Of a stretch of 64,000 bases of DNA, positions 32,926 through 42,463 are shown piece by piece. Both the position numbers and the translations under genes were made by a program. The notes beneath the pieces were generated by a model that made no database searches, had not been told where the DNA came from, and worked only from the letters and a program-made list of their open reading frames with translations. This DNA is from Rhizobium sp. BK316 (GTDB taxonomy: Bacteria > Pseudomonadota > Alphaproteobacteria > Rhizobiales > Rhizobiaceae): assembly GCF_014193695.1 (NCBI RefSeq), contig NZ_JACHZR010000004.1, positions 434,001 to 498,000 on the forward strand, in the 5' to 3' direction. The stretch's first letter is position 1, and every line of letters begins with the position of its first letter.

Positions 32926-34035
32926 TCAGTCGAGGCTGGCGCCGTCGCCGCTTTGAAGATCTTCATAGGACGGCAAGGGCGGCTGTGGCGGGATCTCGCC
33001 GCCCGGCTGAGGCACCCCCTTTGGCCCGGCCGCGGCCTGGCCACCCGGCGCTACGGCCGTGGCGGCCGGTGCGATCGGCTGCTGGGCCTGCTGGTCCTTC
33101 ATCAGGACTTCGACATCGGTATTGACGCCCGCAGCGACGGTAAAGTCGCGCTGGAAGATCTTGTCCTTGTTGCGGGCGACCGCGGTATATTCACCTTCCG
33201 ACAGAACCATGGTCGGGAAAGCGCTGACGCTTTCGCCGACACTGTCGCCGGCCGCCGTCAGGATCGACCAAGCGGTATCGGCTATCGCTTCGCCGCCGGC
33301 TTCCGACACGAGCTTGAAATTGATCTGTGCCGCTCTGTGCTGGATCGTCGCTTCGGTGAGCTTGCCGGCCTCGACCTGGATATCGGCGCGGATGCTGGCG
33401 TTGACGTTGCCGTATTCTGAAACGATGTGATAGGTGCCGGCATTGAGGCGCACGACCGTATTCGGCGGCACGTCGGCCATGACAAGGCCGCGCTCGCCGT
33501 CGTCGCGAACTTCCGCGGAATAGATCGAAAAGCTCAGCTGGTCGGGACGGATGCGGACATCGGAGCCGGAGACGGCATTGAGCAACAGGCCGCCGGCATC
33601 GAGCACCATGACCTGCTTGTCGACTTCGCCCTCATCCGGCACCGTCAGTTTCTTGGTGACACCGGCGCGGCCGAAGGAGACGTTGACGAAATAATCGCCG
33701 GCAGCGAGCTGGAATGCCGCGGTGCCGCCCCGAGAACTTGCAATCAGCGGCAGCTTGCCGTCGGTTCCGGCAACCGGGCTGAATACATACCAGGAAAGAC
33801 CATCTTCCACCGGCGCCCCATCGGCCGTCAGCTTCGCTTCCAGCGAAACGTCACGCAGGTGCATGCCTTCCTGTGCCGTTCCCGGCGCAATGAACGCGTT
33901 GAGCTTTGGCATTTTCGGCGTCGATTCGAGCTGCTTGAATTCCTTGAAGGCATCCTGGGCAGCAGCGCCAAACGGCGTCAGCATGACAAGGGCAAGAGCA
34001 AGGCCGATCCGTGCAAAAGGCAAAATGCCAAACAT
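32926..34035 (-). CDS. Exported hypothetical protein with repeated beta domains
   Basis: The 369-residue protein has a signal peptide (LALALVMLTPFGAAAQDAF) and a body of repeated beta-sandwich-like segments (AAFQLAAGDYFVNVSFGRAG, VVRLNAGTYHIVSEYGNVNA, MVLSEGEYTAVARNKDKIFQ), each with a G-x-Y pattern like carboxypeptidase-regulatory or PEGA-type repeats. The C-terminus is Pro/Gln-rich. No known family could be named. The start was placed at ATG 34035 by the signal peptide; ATG 34077 is in frame. It is probably periplasmic. Confidence 0.7.
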   Translation of the reverse strand: MFGILPFARIGLALALVMLTPFGAAAQDAFKEFKQLESTPKMPKLNAFIAPGTAQEGMHLRDVSLEAKLTADGAPVEDGLSWYVFSPVAGTDGKLPLIASSRGGTAAFQLAAGDYFVNVSFGRAGVTKKLTVPDEGEVDKQVMVLDAGGLLLNAVSGSDVRIRPDQLSFSIYSAEVRDDGERGLVMADVPPNTVVRLNAGTYHIVSEYGNVNASIRADIQVEAGKLTEATIQHRAAQINFKLVSEAGGEAIADTAWSILTAAGDSVGESVSAFPTMVLSEGEYTAVARNKDKIFQRDFTVAAGVNTDVEVLMKDQQAQQPIAPAATAVAPGGQAAAGPKGVPQPGGEIPPQPPLPSYEDLQSGDGASLD

Positions 34036-34148
34036 CCTGTTCGTGAACCGATTGACTTCTGAAATCGCAGAGTCCACTTCAAGACCAATGCCATGGCAAA
34101 TTCAAGACCTCTGGCCATCCTCTGCATACAAATGAGAGTTTCTCCCGT

Positions 34149-34733
34149 ATGAAATCCGATATCAAGCTGATCGACTATCTCTCTGTGCGTCGTTCCATCC
34201 CGGCTTTCCAGATGTGCGAACCGGGGCCGGAAAAGGCCGAAATCGAGGAGATCCTGCGTCTCGCGTCGCGCGTTCCCGACCACGGCAAGATCGCGCCCTG
34301 GCGCTTCATCGTCTATCGTGGCGAGGAGCGCGTGCGGCTTGGCGAAGAGCTGCTGAAGCTCGCGCTGGAAGCCAAGCCCGACCTTTCGGACGAGATGATC
34401 CAGGTCGAGCGCACCCGCTTTACCCGCGCACCCGTCGTCATCGGCGTGGTCAGCAAGGCCGCTCCGCATTTCAAAATCCCGGAATGGGAGCAGATCATGT
34501 CGGTGGGCGCGCTATGCTTCAATGTCATTTTGGCTGCCAATGCGCATGGCTATGTCGCCAACTGGCTGACGGAATGGTTCGCCTTCGACGAGCGTGCCTA
34601 TCCGCTGCTTGGCGTCCAGCCGGGCGAGAAAATTGCCGGCTTTATCCATATCGGCTCGACCACGTTCCCGGCCGTCGAGCGTCCGCGCCCTGAACTCACC
34701 GAGACCGTCACCTGGGTCGGCGGGGAAGGCTGA
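34149..34733 (+). CDS. Nitroreductase-family flavoprotein
   Basis: The 194-residue FMN-dependent protein has YLSVRRSIPAF (FMN-binding Arg-Arg), SRVPDHGKIAPWRFIV, GALCFNVILAANAHGYVANW and GVQPGEKIAGFIHIG, as in the YdjA-like branch. It reduces nitro or quinone compounds; the natural substrate is unknown. Its stop overlaps the start of the flavin reductase-like gene by one base (TGATG), so the two are translationally coupled. Confidence 0.86.
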   Translation: MKSDIKLIDYLSVRRSIPAFQMCEPGPEKAEIEEILRLASRVPDHGKIAPWRFIVYRGEERVRLGEELLKLALEAKPDLSDEMIQVERTRFTRAPVVIGVVSKAAPHFKIPEWEQIMSVGALCFNVILAANAHGYVANWLTEWFAFDERAYPLLGVQPGEKIAGFIHIGSTTFPAVERPRPELTETVTWVGGEG

Positions 34734-35335
34734 TGTTCTATACGACGGATACCAACCGGCACGGGCTGGCGCACGATCCCTTCAAGGCGATCGTCGCGCC
34801 GCGCCCGATCGGCTGGATCGGCAGCAAGGGCAGGGATGGGTCGATCAATCTCGCGCCCTATTCCTTCTTCAACGCGGTTGCCGACAAGCCGAAGCTGGTG
34901 ATGTTTTCGTCGAGCGGGCACAAACACAGCCAGCGAAATGCCAGGGAGACCGGTGTCTTCACCTGTAATTTCGTCAGCCGCAATCTTGCGGAGAAGATGA
35001 ACTTCACTTCGGCAGCGGTGCCTTACGGAACGAGCGAATTCGAGTATGCAGGATTGACGCCGAAGCAGGCCGAGTTGATCGATGCACCCTATGTGGCCGA
35101 GGCTTTCGCCGTGCTGGAATGCAAGGTGACCGAGATCATCGAGCCGAAGACGCTGTCCGGCGAGCCGACCGAGAACGTCTTCGTTTTCGGGCAGGTCGTC
35201 GGCATCCATATCGATGAGGCCATCCTCAGCGACGGGCGGCTCGATATGGCGCTGGCGCGGCCGGTCGCGCGCATGGGCTATATGGATTATTGCGAGGGCA
35301 GTGAAGTCTTCGAAATGTTCAGGCCGAAGGTCTGA
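34733..35335 (+). CDS. Flavin reductase-like (FMN-binding split-barrel) protein
   Basis: The 200-residue protein has the split-barrel signature AIVAPRPIGWIGSKGRDGSI, LAPYSFFNAVADKPKLVMFS, TGVFTCNFVSRNLAEKMN and GQVVGIHIDEAIL, ending near YMDYCEGSEVFEM. It may supply reduced flavin or act as an oxidoreductase with the overlapping nitroreductase-family gene. Start ATG 34733 sits within the TGATG overlap. Confidence 0.87.
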   Translation: MFYTTDTNRHGLAHDPFKAIVAPRPIGWIGSKGRDGSINLAPYSFFNAVADKPKLVMFSSSGHKHSQRNARETGVFTCNFVSRNLAEKMNFTSAAVPYGTSEFEYAGLTPKQAELIDAPYVAEAFAVLECKVTEIIEPKTLSGEPTENVFVFGQVVGIHIDEAILSDGRLDMALARPVARMGYMDYCEGSEVFEMFRPKV

Positions 35336-35459
35336 CGGCTGCCGCGTAAGGCCGGACAAATCCTAACGAATATGGTGAACCAATCATAAACTTTTTCCGG
35401 CTACCGTCCCTGTATTGAATGAGGCGCGAAGGAATCGCGTTCAGTGCTGGGGCGTGCTC

Positions 35460-36590
35460 GTGATCATTGAGGCATTTCTTCGTTGGGTCGAAACGGCCAA
35501 GACGGCTGACAGGGCGGCCGCTGCAAGTGCCCTCGGACGCGTCTATCTGAAATCCGAAATGTCGGACGAACGGCGCGACGCTGCTGAAAAGGCGATGACC
35601 TATCTGCTCGACGATCCGTCGCCGCGTGTACGGCTTGCGCTCGCCGAAGCGATCGCCTGGGCGCCGCATGCGCCGCGCAACATCATTCTTTCGCTCGCCG
35701 AGGACCAGCCGGAAATTGCCTGCCACGCGGTGACCTGCTCGCCGCTGTTGACGGATGCCGATCTCGTCGACCTCGCAGCACGCGGCAGCGGCACAACGCG
35801 GATGCTGATTGCCGCGCGTGCCCATGTGACCCGCCCGGTTTCCGCAGCGCTCGCCGAGGTCGGCGACGAGGACGAAGTTCTCTGCCTCCTGGAAAATGAC
35901 GGCGCCTCGATTTCCACCCAATCCCTGAAGCGGATTGCCGAGCGGCTCGGCGATGTCAGCGACATTAGAAACCTGCTTCTCGACCGCATCGACTTGCCGG
36001 CCGACGCCCGCCAGCTCCTGACACAGCATGTCAGCAATGCGCTGGTCGACTTGCCGCTGGCGCTGGCCGCGATTGGCCTGCAGAGGCTGCAGCGCATCAG
36101 CCGCGAGGCGACGGAAGCGGCAATCGTTTCCATTGCCGGCGATATCGCGCCGATCGAAGTGCCTGACCTCGTCGAGCATCTTCGCCTGAACGACCGTCTG
36201 ACGCCGTCCTTCCTTATGCATGCGCTCTGCTGCGGCAAGGTGGAATTCTTCGCCTGCGCCATCGTCAACCTGTCTGATTGCAGCGACCGGCGTGTGCGGG
36301 CAATCCTCGCCACGGGCCGCATGCATGCCGTGCGCGCGCTCTATGAATCGGCAGGCCTGCCGCGCGATATCAGCATCATTTTCGTGGAAGCGACGTTCCT
36401 GTGGCGTGAGGCTTCGCGCAAGACGTCGGCCTCGCTTCTCGGCAGCATCTGCGGACGCCTGCTTCAAAAGTTCCACAATCGGGTCGGGCAGCATGACGCC
36501 GTCGGCGAGTTGCTCGACATGGTGGAGAAGCTGCATGTGGCCGAACAGCGCCGCTCGGCTCGTGCCTATGCGTCGCTTGCGGCGGCTTAA
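35460..36590 (+). CDS. DUF2336 (HEAT-like repeat) protein
   Basis: The roughly 376-residue helical protein matches DUF2336: repeated helix pairs such as RRDAAEKAMTYLLDDPSPRV, RLALAEAIAWAPHAPRNIIL and LAEDQPEIACHAVTCSPLLT, and ARGSGTTRMLIAARAHV. The family is common in alphaproteobacteria and of unknown function. Start GTG 35460 (IIEAFLRWVETAK) is the likeliest; TTG 35415 is possible but lacks a binding site. It converges with the next gene, overlapping it by four bases. Confidence 0.7.
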   Translation: MIIEAFLRWVETAKTADRAAAASALGRVYLKSEMSDERRDAAEKAMTYLLDDPSPRVRLALAEAIAWAPHAPRNIILSLAEDQPEIACHAVTCSPLLTDADLVDLAARGSGTTRMLIAARAHVTRPVSAALAEVGDEDEVLCLLENDGASISTQSLKRIAERLGDVSDIRNLLLDRIDLPADARQLLTQHVSNALVDLPLALAAIGLQRLQRISREATEAAIVSIAGDIAPIEVPDLVEHLRLNDRLTPSFLMHALCCGKVEFFACAIVNLSDCSDRRVRAILATGRMHAVRALYESAGLPRDISIIFVEATFLWREASRKTSASLLGSICGRLLQKFHNRVGQHDAVGELLDMVEKLHVAEQRRSARAYASLAAA

Positions 36591-36991
36591 TCGCCAAAAC
36601 GCGCCGCCGCCCAGGAATAGCTCGCGGAGACGAAATGCAACGGCTTTGCCAGGGTGTGTTTCACATCCTGGCCCGAGGGCAGGCTGGCGCGAACGCGCCC
36701 GGCAATATTATCCACAAAACCGCCAAGACCATCCCGCTGTTCGACCACCTCAGGTCTCGCTGGCTGAACAGGCGCCGGCTTGGCCGGTTCAGCAGCAAGC
36801 GATTTCGGCGCCTCGCAGACGGCAATGACCGTCGGATAGCTAGCATTGGCATAATTTTTCAGCCGCTGTTCAGCCTCGGCATCGCAGGCGACGACGGTTT
36901 CCCAGTGCTTGTCGACCGTAGCCACGTAATTGCATTGGCTGACCGAATCGTCGCAACCGAGGATCGTCATGGCGATGAGGACGGCTTGCAT
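36587..36991 (-). CDS. Small exported hypothetical protein
   Basis: The 134-residue protein has a short hydrophobic start (MQAVLIAMTILGCDD) that could be a signal or lipoprotein-like leader. Next come a Cys-containing segment (QCNYVATVDKHWETVVACDA, YPTVIAVCEAP), a Pro/Ala linker and a C-terminal RVRASLPSGQDVKHTLAKPL. No family recognised. GGAGG lies 6 bases before ATG 36991, which supports it. Its end overlaps the DUF2336 end by 4 bases. Confidence 0.6.
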   Translation of the reverse strand: MQAVLIAMTILGCDDSVSQCNYVATVDKHWETVVACDAEAEQRLKNYANASYPTVIAVCEAPKSLAAEPAKPAPVQPARPEVVEQRDGLGGFVDNIAGRVRASLPSGQDVKHTLAKPLHFVSASYSWAAARFGD

Positions 36992-37118
36992 ATTTTGCCT
37001 CCATGGCTATTGAGCGTGTCACCATCTTCGACAACACAATTCCAACGGAATGAAGGCAGCGATATTAACTCCCCGTCATCCGGGAAAATTCGCGCCGTTG
37101 GTCGCAATAGGAAAGAAA

Positions 37119-37577
37119 ATGCCCGTCACCATCGCTCTGGAACCGCCGCGTCAGGATGGCGTGATCCGTCTTCTGGAACTCTCCGACGCCTATGCCCAGT
37201 CGCTCTATCCGCCGGAGAGCAACCACCTCGTCGATATTTCAACGCTGGAAAAGCCGGCGGTGAGCTTCCTCGTGGCGCGCAACGGCGGCGAGATCGTCGG
37301 CTGCTGCGCACTGGTCGAGGCGGGTGATGGCACGGCCGAGATCAAGCGCATGTTCGTCGATCCCGAGGCGAGGGGCCTGAAGGTCGCGAGCCGACTGATG
37401 GACAGGCTTGAAGAACTCGGCAGGGACAAGGGGCTCGTGGCGATCCGTCTGGAGACAGGCATCTACCAGCCGGAGGCGATCGGCCTTTACAGGAAATATG
37501 GATTCCTCGAAATCGAGCCTTTCGGCTCCTACCTGCCGGACCCACTCAGCCTTTTCATGGAAAAGCGCCTGGCCTGA
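37119..37577 (+). CDS. GNAT-family N-acetyltransferase
   Basis: The 152-residue protein has the GNAT acetyl-CoA fold: SFLVARNGGEIVGCCALVEA, AEIKRMFVDPEARGLKVASR (acetyl-CoA binding, Q/R-x-x-G-x-A replaced by RGLKVAS), MDRLEELGRDKGLVAIRLET and AIGLYRKYGFLEIEPFGSY. The target is unknown. ATG 37119 was chosen because GGAAAGAAA lies upstream and the fold starts there. An upstream in-frame start at 37050 adds 23 residues. Confidence 0.88.
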   Translation: MPVTIALEPPRQDGVIRLLELSDAYAQSLYPPESNHLVDISTLEKPAVSFLVARNGGEIVGCCALVEAGDGTAEIKRMFVDPEARGLKVASRLMDRLEELGRDKGLVAIRLETGIYQPEAIGLYRKYGFLEIEPFGSYLPDPLSLFMEKRLA

Positions 37578-37601
37578 TTTAGGCAAAGCGTCTCGCCGGA
37601 C

Positions 37602-38786
37602 TTAGCCCTCGGCAACACGCTGCACCGGCGGCGCCTGTTCATCGAGGATGATCTGTGGACTCGTATCGGCGCTACGGACTTCGTGTATCCATTCCCGCCA
37701 GATCGCGACCAGCAGCGCCATCAGCACCGGGCCGATGAAGAGGCCGAGGAAGCCCATCGTCTTCACGCCACCGACAAGGCCGAAAAAGGTCGGTAGGAAG
37801 GGCAGCTTGATCGGTCCGCCGACGAGTTTCGGACGCAGCGTCTTGTCGACGATGAAGAGTTCGACCGTGCCCCAGACGAAGAGGCCGATGCCGGCGACAT
37901 GCGAGCCGCTGGCCAGCAGATAGACGGATACCAGCGTGAAGGAGAGCGGCGCTCCGCCGGGGACCAGCGCCATGACACCCGTCAGCACACCGAGGGTGAC
38001 AGGCGATGGGACGCCGGCGATCCAATAGGCCACGCCGAGTACGATGCCTTCGCCGATCGCAATCAGCGTCATGCCCATGACGGTTGAGCTGATGGTGGCG
38101 GGCACGACGCGGGAAATGCGCTCCCAGCGGTTCGGCAGGATACGCTCGCCGAGCATGTCGATCTGCTTGGTGAAGGAAAAGCCGTCGCGATAGACGAAAA
38201 ACAGCGCGATCAGCATAAAGAGCAGCGTCAGCAACAAATGGAAGACGCCGCCGCCGGCCGCCAGGACCGCGCGATAGATGTTGCCGATATTGGCGCCGCT
38301 GACGGCCTGGATGAGCTCACCCATGGCACCCGGGCTGCCGATATATTTCGTCCAGAGTTCGTCGAGATAGGGGCCGGCGAGCGGCAGGGCGACGATCCAT
38401 TGCGGCGTCTCCGCGCCAAAGCGGTTGGCGTGGATTGCCCATGCGACCCATGTACGCACTTCACCGGTCGTATAGGCAACCGCAAGGCTGATCGGAATGA
38501 CGAGGAACGTGACGATGAGGACGATCGCGATCGTCGCGGCGATCGTCGTATTGCCGCCGACGCGGGCAACCAGTTTGCGGTAAAGCGGCCAGCTCGCAAA
38601 GCCGATGACGAGGGCTGCGAGCACCGGCACCACGAAGCCGTAGAAGAAATAAACGCCGGCTGCGGCGACGAGTACGAGCAGCCAGCGCGCAGCCGAAATG
38701 GAGGGTATCAGCGGCGTACGTATCGTCGCCGACGGCCCCAGCCATCGCGGCTCCGTATTGGTTTTCTGACGATCAAACACACCCAC
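37602..38786 (-). CDS. AI-2E family transporter (PerM-like)
   Basis: The 394-residue protein has seven to eight membrane helices, including RWLLVLVAAAGVYFFYGFVV, LLLTLLFMLIALFFVYRDGF and GVLTGVMALVPGGAPLSFTL, with the conserved PxGG segment (ALVPGGAP) and the ending GLVGGVKTMGFLGLFIGPVL. The family exports signals or ions; specificity is unknown. The start is GTG 38786, with GAGG 7 bases upstream. The C-terminus is polar. Confidence 0.87.
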   Translation of the reverse strand: MGVFDRQKTNTEPRWLGPSATIRTPLIPSISAARWLLVLVAAAGVYFFYGFVVPVLAALVIGFASWPLYRKLVARVGGNTTIAATIAIVLIVTFLVIPISLAVAYTTGEVRTWVAWAIHANRFGAETPQWIVALPLAGPYLDELWTKYIGSPGAMGELIQAVSGANIGNIYRAVLAAGGGVFHLLLTLLFMLIALFFVYRDGFSFTKQIDMLGERILPNRWERISRVVPATISSTVMGMTLIAIGEGIVLGVAYWIAGVPSPVTLGVLTGVMALVPGGAPLSFTLVSVYLLASGSHVAGIGLFVWGTVELFIVDKTLRPKLVGGPIKLPFLPTFFGLVGGVKTMGFLGLFIGPVLMALLVAIWREWIHEVRSADTSPQIILDEQAPPVQRVAEG

Positions 38787-38891
38787 GCGCGCCTCTTTTT
38801 ATTGTTGCTCTAGTTTATGGGCCATGAACCGGGCGGTTTCAAGGTACGCCCGGATAAAGCGTGGTTATTTGGTCGCTGAATCCTTGAGATA

Positions 38892-40028
38892 TTATTGCGG
38901 GCGGCGGTTGACCTTAAAGGCGTAGAACTGCGTCTTCTGGCCGGTCGAGAAATTATTGTCCGAACCGAGGATCAGGACATCGGTGCCATCCTTCGCCTTG
39001 CCGATTGCCATGGCCTCGATATTGTCGGGCGTCAGGCCGATGGCACGCAGGTCGAGCACCTGGCTCTTGCGCACTGATACGACGTGCTGGTCATTCTTGG
39101 CGAGCGAAGCGATACCGGAAACATCGGTTGCGCCATCGAGATCCATCATGAAGAGCTTGACGTTGTTGCCGAAACCCTGCGCGTAGCTGCGCTCGACAGC
39201 GAGCAGGCGATGATCGTCAAGTGCGATCATTTCCGACACGCCGTTATCATTGCCGCCATCGGGTTTGGTGGCAGCCTGAGGGATCGGTGAAACGGGGTAT
39301 ACGTACTGAGCCTTCGGTTCGCCGCTCGCGCCGTCATACCGGATGATGCGCGACAAGCTGCCGGTCGTCAGATTGGGGTTCGGGCCGTCCTGATAGAGGG
39401 CTGCTTCGACGCCGATGAATACGTCACCGGACGGGGACATAGCCAAATCCTCGAAAGCGAGGTTGTCGCGAATACCGGTCGATTTGTCGGCGGTCGGGGC
39501 AAAACCGTCCGGTAGCTTGAACTCGCGAACGAAGGCGCCGTCCGGCGAGGTGACGCGGACGAAGGGGGCGATCAGCGCCTTGGCATCGCCCTCGCTGCCC
39601 CAGTAAATCCCGTCCTTGCCGAAGCGGATGGATTCTGGATCGACGGTGCGGATGGCAAAGGGCTGGCCGTTCTTGTCCTGGAAAGTGGTATGCTTGACGA
39701 TGGTGACGCTCTTCAGGCCGCTCGCGCTGACATCGATATCGAGATCATAGAAGCGCACCGAGGCCTTTTCGGAACGGTCGTCGCTGATGGCGATATAGCG
39801 GCCGGTGGCGGCATCGAAATCGAGGCCGGAAATGCCGCCGAATTCGACGCCATTTTCCATCTGGCCGGTTGGGATGACGAATTCACCGAGATAGGAAAGA
39901 GAGATCGCCGCCGCGCAATCGCCGAAGGGGCAGGCGGTCTCCACGGTCGCGCCGATATCGGTGGCATAGACGGAGGCGGTGCTGGACAGGAGAACGAAAG
40001 CGGCAGTCGCAAGAAAACGCTTGGTCAT
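38892..40028 (-). CDS. Exported esterase-like/phytase-like protein (PF13449 type)
   Basis: The 378-residue protein has a signal peptide (LATAAFVLLSSTASVYATDI). Beta-propeller-like repeats follow with GGISGLDFDAATGRYIAISD, SIRFGKDGIYWGSEGD, LAFEDLAMSPSGDVFIGVEA and ALDDHRLLAVERSYAQGF, as in the esterase-like activity of phytase family. It probably acts in the periplasm; the substrate is unproven. It lies downstream of parE, past a strong hairpin. Confidence 0.83.
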   Translation of the reverse strand: MTKRFLATAAFVLLSSTASVYATDIGATVETACPFGDCAAAISLSYLGEFVIPTGQMENGVEFGGISGLDFDAATGRYIAISDDRSEKASVRFYDLDIDVSASGLKSVTIVKHTTFQDKNGQPFAIRTVDPESIRFGKDGIYWGSEGDAKALIAPFVRVTSPDGAFVREFKLPDGFAPTADKSTGIRDNLAFEDLAMSPSGDVFIGVEAALYQDGPNPNLTTGSLSRIIRYDGASGEPKAQYVYPVSPIPQAATKPDGGNDNGVSEMIALDDHRLLAVERSYAQGFGNNVKLFMMDLDGATDVSGIASLAKNDQHVVSVRKSQVLDLRAIGLTPDNIEAMAIGKAKDGTDVLILGSDNNFSTGQKTQFYAFKVNRRPQ

Positions 40029-40057
40029 GGCAAGTATCCGGCAAAGGGTTGAGACAA

Positions 40058-40106
40058 AACGGCCGGCGCTGCAGTGCCCTCGCGGGAGGACAGAGCGCCG
40101 GCCGTT
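40058..40106 (-). terminator. Long hairpin after parE
   Basis: AACGGCCGGCGCT and AGCGCCGGCCGTT form a 13-bp perfect stem with 23 bases between. Read leftwards it is followed by TTGTC. It lies 65 bases past the parE stop. Confidence 0.55.
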
Positions 40107-40171
40107 CTATTGCGCCGGTAATTTGACGGAAGCGTAACGGTTCCTCGTCAGTTCGATGAATTCGTTGCGGC

Positions 40172-42259
40172 TTAAATATCCAAATCTTCAGCGAAAGCGG
40201 CACGCTCCTGGATGAAGCGGAAGCGGGCTTCGGCCTTGGTTCCCATCAGGTCGTCAACGGCGTTGCGCGTTCCCTCGAAATCCACCTCGTCGATCAGCAC
40301 CCGCAGCAGCGTGCGCTTGGACGGATCCATGGTGGTTTCCTTGAGCTGGGCGGGCAGCATTTCGCCGAGACCTTTGAAGCGGCTGATCTCGATCTTGGCC
40401 TTGCCCTTGAACTCCGTCTCCATCAGCTCGGCGCGGTGATCGTCGTCGCGGGCATAGGCGGATTTTGCCCCTTGGGTGATCTTGTAGAGCGGCGGCACGG
40501 CGAGGAAGAGGTGGCCGCCCCGGACCAGCTCCGGCATTTCCTGATAGAAGAAGGTGATGAGCAGCGAGGCAATGTGCGCACCGTCCACGTCGGCATCGGT
40601 CATGACGATGACGCGTTCGTAGCGCAGATCCTCTTCGCGGTATTTCGAGCGTGTGCCGCAGCCGAGCGCCTGAACGAGGTCGGAGATCTGCTGGTTGGCG
40701 CCGAGCTTTTCGCGGCCGGCGCTGGCGACGTTGAGGATCTTGCCGCGCAGCGGCAGGATCGCCTGGTTGGCGCGGTTGCGCGCCTGCTTGGCGGAGCCAC
40801 CTGCCGAGTCACCCTCGACCAGGAAGAGTTCGGCGCCTTCGGCGGTGTTCTGTGAGCAGTCGGCGAGCTTGCCGGGCAGGCGCAGCTTGCGAACGGCCGT
40901 TTTGCGGTTGACTTCCTTCTCCTTGCGGCGGCGCAGCCGCTCCTCGGCGCGCTCGATCACCCAGTCGAGAAGCTTCTCGGCCTCATTGGGATTGTCGGCG
41001 AGATAGTGGTCGAAAGGATCGCGCAGCGCGTTTTCGACGAGGCGCTGGGCTTCGACGGTCGCCAGACGATCCTTGGTCTGGCCAACGAATTCCGGCTCGC
41101 GGATGAAGACCGAAAGCATGCCGACGGCAGAGATCATCACGTCGTCGGTGGTGATCTGCGCAGCGCGCTTGTTCTGCGTCAGTTCGGCGTAGCTTTTCAG
41201 GCCCTTGGTCAGCGCGATGCGCAGACCCGCCTCATGCGTGCCGCCTTCGGGCGTCGGGATGGTGTTACAATAGGAATGAACCTGCGGATCGCCGCCATAC
41301 CAGGTGATGGCCCATTCCAGCGCTCCGTGACCTGCGGCCTTCTCGGTCTTGCCGGCGAAGATTTCGCGGGTAACGGTGAACTCCTTGCCCATCGTCGCCT
41401 GCAGGTAATCCTTAAGGCCGCCGGGGAAGTGGAAGACTGCCTTGTCGGGCACGTCGGAACCTTCAGGCAGCACGCCGGGATCGCAGCTCCAGCGGATTTC
41501 GACGCCGCCGAAGAGATAGGCCTTGGAGCGGGCCATGCGGAAAACACGCGCTGCATCGAACTTCGCATGATCCCCGAAAATCTGCGGGTCGGGGTGAAAG
41601 CGAACCTTGGTGCCGCGGCGGTTATGCACATCGCCGAGCTCTTCGAGCCCGCCCTGCGGCAGGCCGCGCGAGAAGCGCTGGCGATAGAGCTTGCGGTTGC
41701 GAGCAACCTCGACTTCGAGAACGTCTGACAGAGCGTTGACGACGGACACGCCGACACCGTGCAGACCGCCGGAGGTTTCGTAAGCCTTGCCGTCGAATTT
41801 ACCGCCAGCATGCAGCTTGGTCATGATGACTTCAAGTGTCGACTTGCCGGGAACCTGCGGATGGTTCTCGACCGGAATACCGCGGCCGTTATCGGTAACG
41901 GTGAGATAGCCCTCAACATCGAGATGCACATCGATGAAATCGGCATGGCCGGCCACTGCTTCGTCCATCGAGTTGTCGATGACTTCGGCAAAGAGGTGGT
42001 GCAGGGCCTTCTCGTCGGTGCCGCCGATATACATGCCCGGGCGCATGCGCACCGGTTCCAGGCCTTCCAGAACGCGGATCGAGGATGCGCCGTAATCGTC
42101 GCCGTTCGACGTCGCCGGGGCAGGGCGGGAGGCGGCGGGTGCTGCAGCCGCAGCGGGCTTTGCAGCCGGCGCGGCAGACTTTGCAGCCTCCTCCTGCTTC
42201 TGCGGGTCCTGCTTTGACGACAGGGGCATTCCGGAAAAAAGGTCGTTGCTGTCTTCCAT
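40172..42259 (-). CDS. parE: DNA topoisomerase IV subunit B
   Basis: It relaxes and decatenates daughter chromosomes with ParC. The 695-residue protein has a Pro/Ala-rich N-terminus (AAPAAKPAAAAAPAAS), the GHKL ATPase with RPGMYIGGTDEKALHHLFAE, VIDNSMDEAVAGHA and SGGLHGVGVSVVNALS, then the TOPRIM region with LFLVEGDSAGGSAKQARNRA and MTDADVDGAHIASLL. The lack of the gyrase B insert, together with the length, argues for ParE and not GyrB. Confidence 0.94.
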   Translation of the reverse strand: MEDSNDLFSGMPLSSKQDPQKQEEAAKSAAPAAKPAAAAAPAASRPAPATSNGDDYGASSIRVLEGLEPVRMRPGMYIGGTDEKALHHLFAEVIDNSMDEAVAGHADFIDVHLDVEGYLTVTDNGRGIPVENHPQVPGKSTLEVIMTKLHAGGKFDGKAYETSGGLHGVGVSVVNALSDVLEVEVARNRKLYRQRFSRGLPQGGLEELGDVHNRRGTKVRFHPDPQIFGDHAKFDAARVFRMARSKAYLFGGVEIRWSCDPGVLPEGSDVPDKAVFHFPGGLKDYLQATMGKEFTVTREIFAGKTEKAAGHGALEWAITWYGGDPQVHSYCNTIPTPEGGTHEAGLRIALTKGLKSYAELTQNKRAAQITTDDVMISAVGMLSVFIREPEFVGQTKDRLATVEAQRLVENALRDPFDHYLADNPNEAEKLLDWVIERAEERLRRRKEKEVNRKTAVRKLRLPGKLADCSQNTAEGAELFLVEGDSAGGSAKQARNRANQAILPLRGKILNVASAGREKLGANQQISDLVQALGCGTRSKYREEDLRYERVIVMTDADVDGAHIASLLITFFYQEMPELVRGGHLFLAVPPLYKITQGAKSAYARDDDHRAELMETEFKGKAKIEISRFKGLGEMLPAQLKETTMDPSKRTLLRVLIDEVDFEGTRNAVDDLMGTKAEARFRFIQERAAFAEDLDI

Positions 42260-42463
42260 GGAACCGTTCAGATCTTATTCTCGTGACGGGCCGCCGCTGG
42301 CCCACAATAGTCGCGTTCGGCATCGCGTTTGCGAATCAGGGGAATTCTGACAGAAAGCGCCCCGATACGCGACGCGCTCCGGAATTGCGGAGCTTTTCAA
42401 GATGTGATTTGCGTTGCCGGGCGTCGAATGGCAAGTCGCGGCAGCTCTTTGGGAACCATCTGC

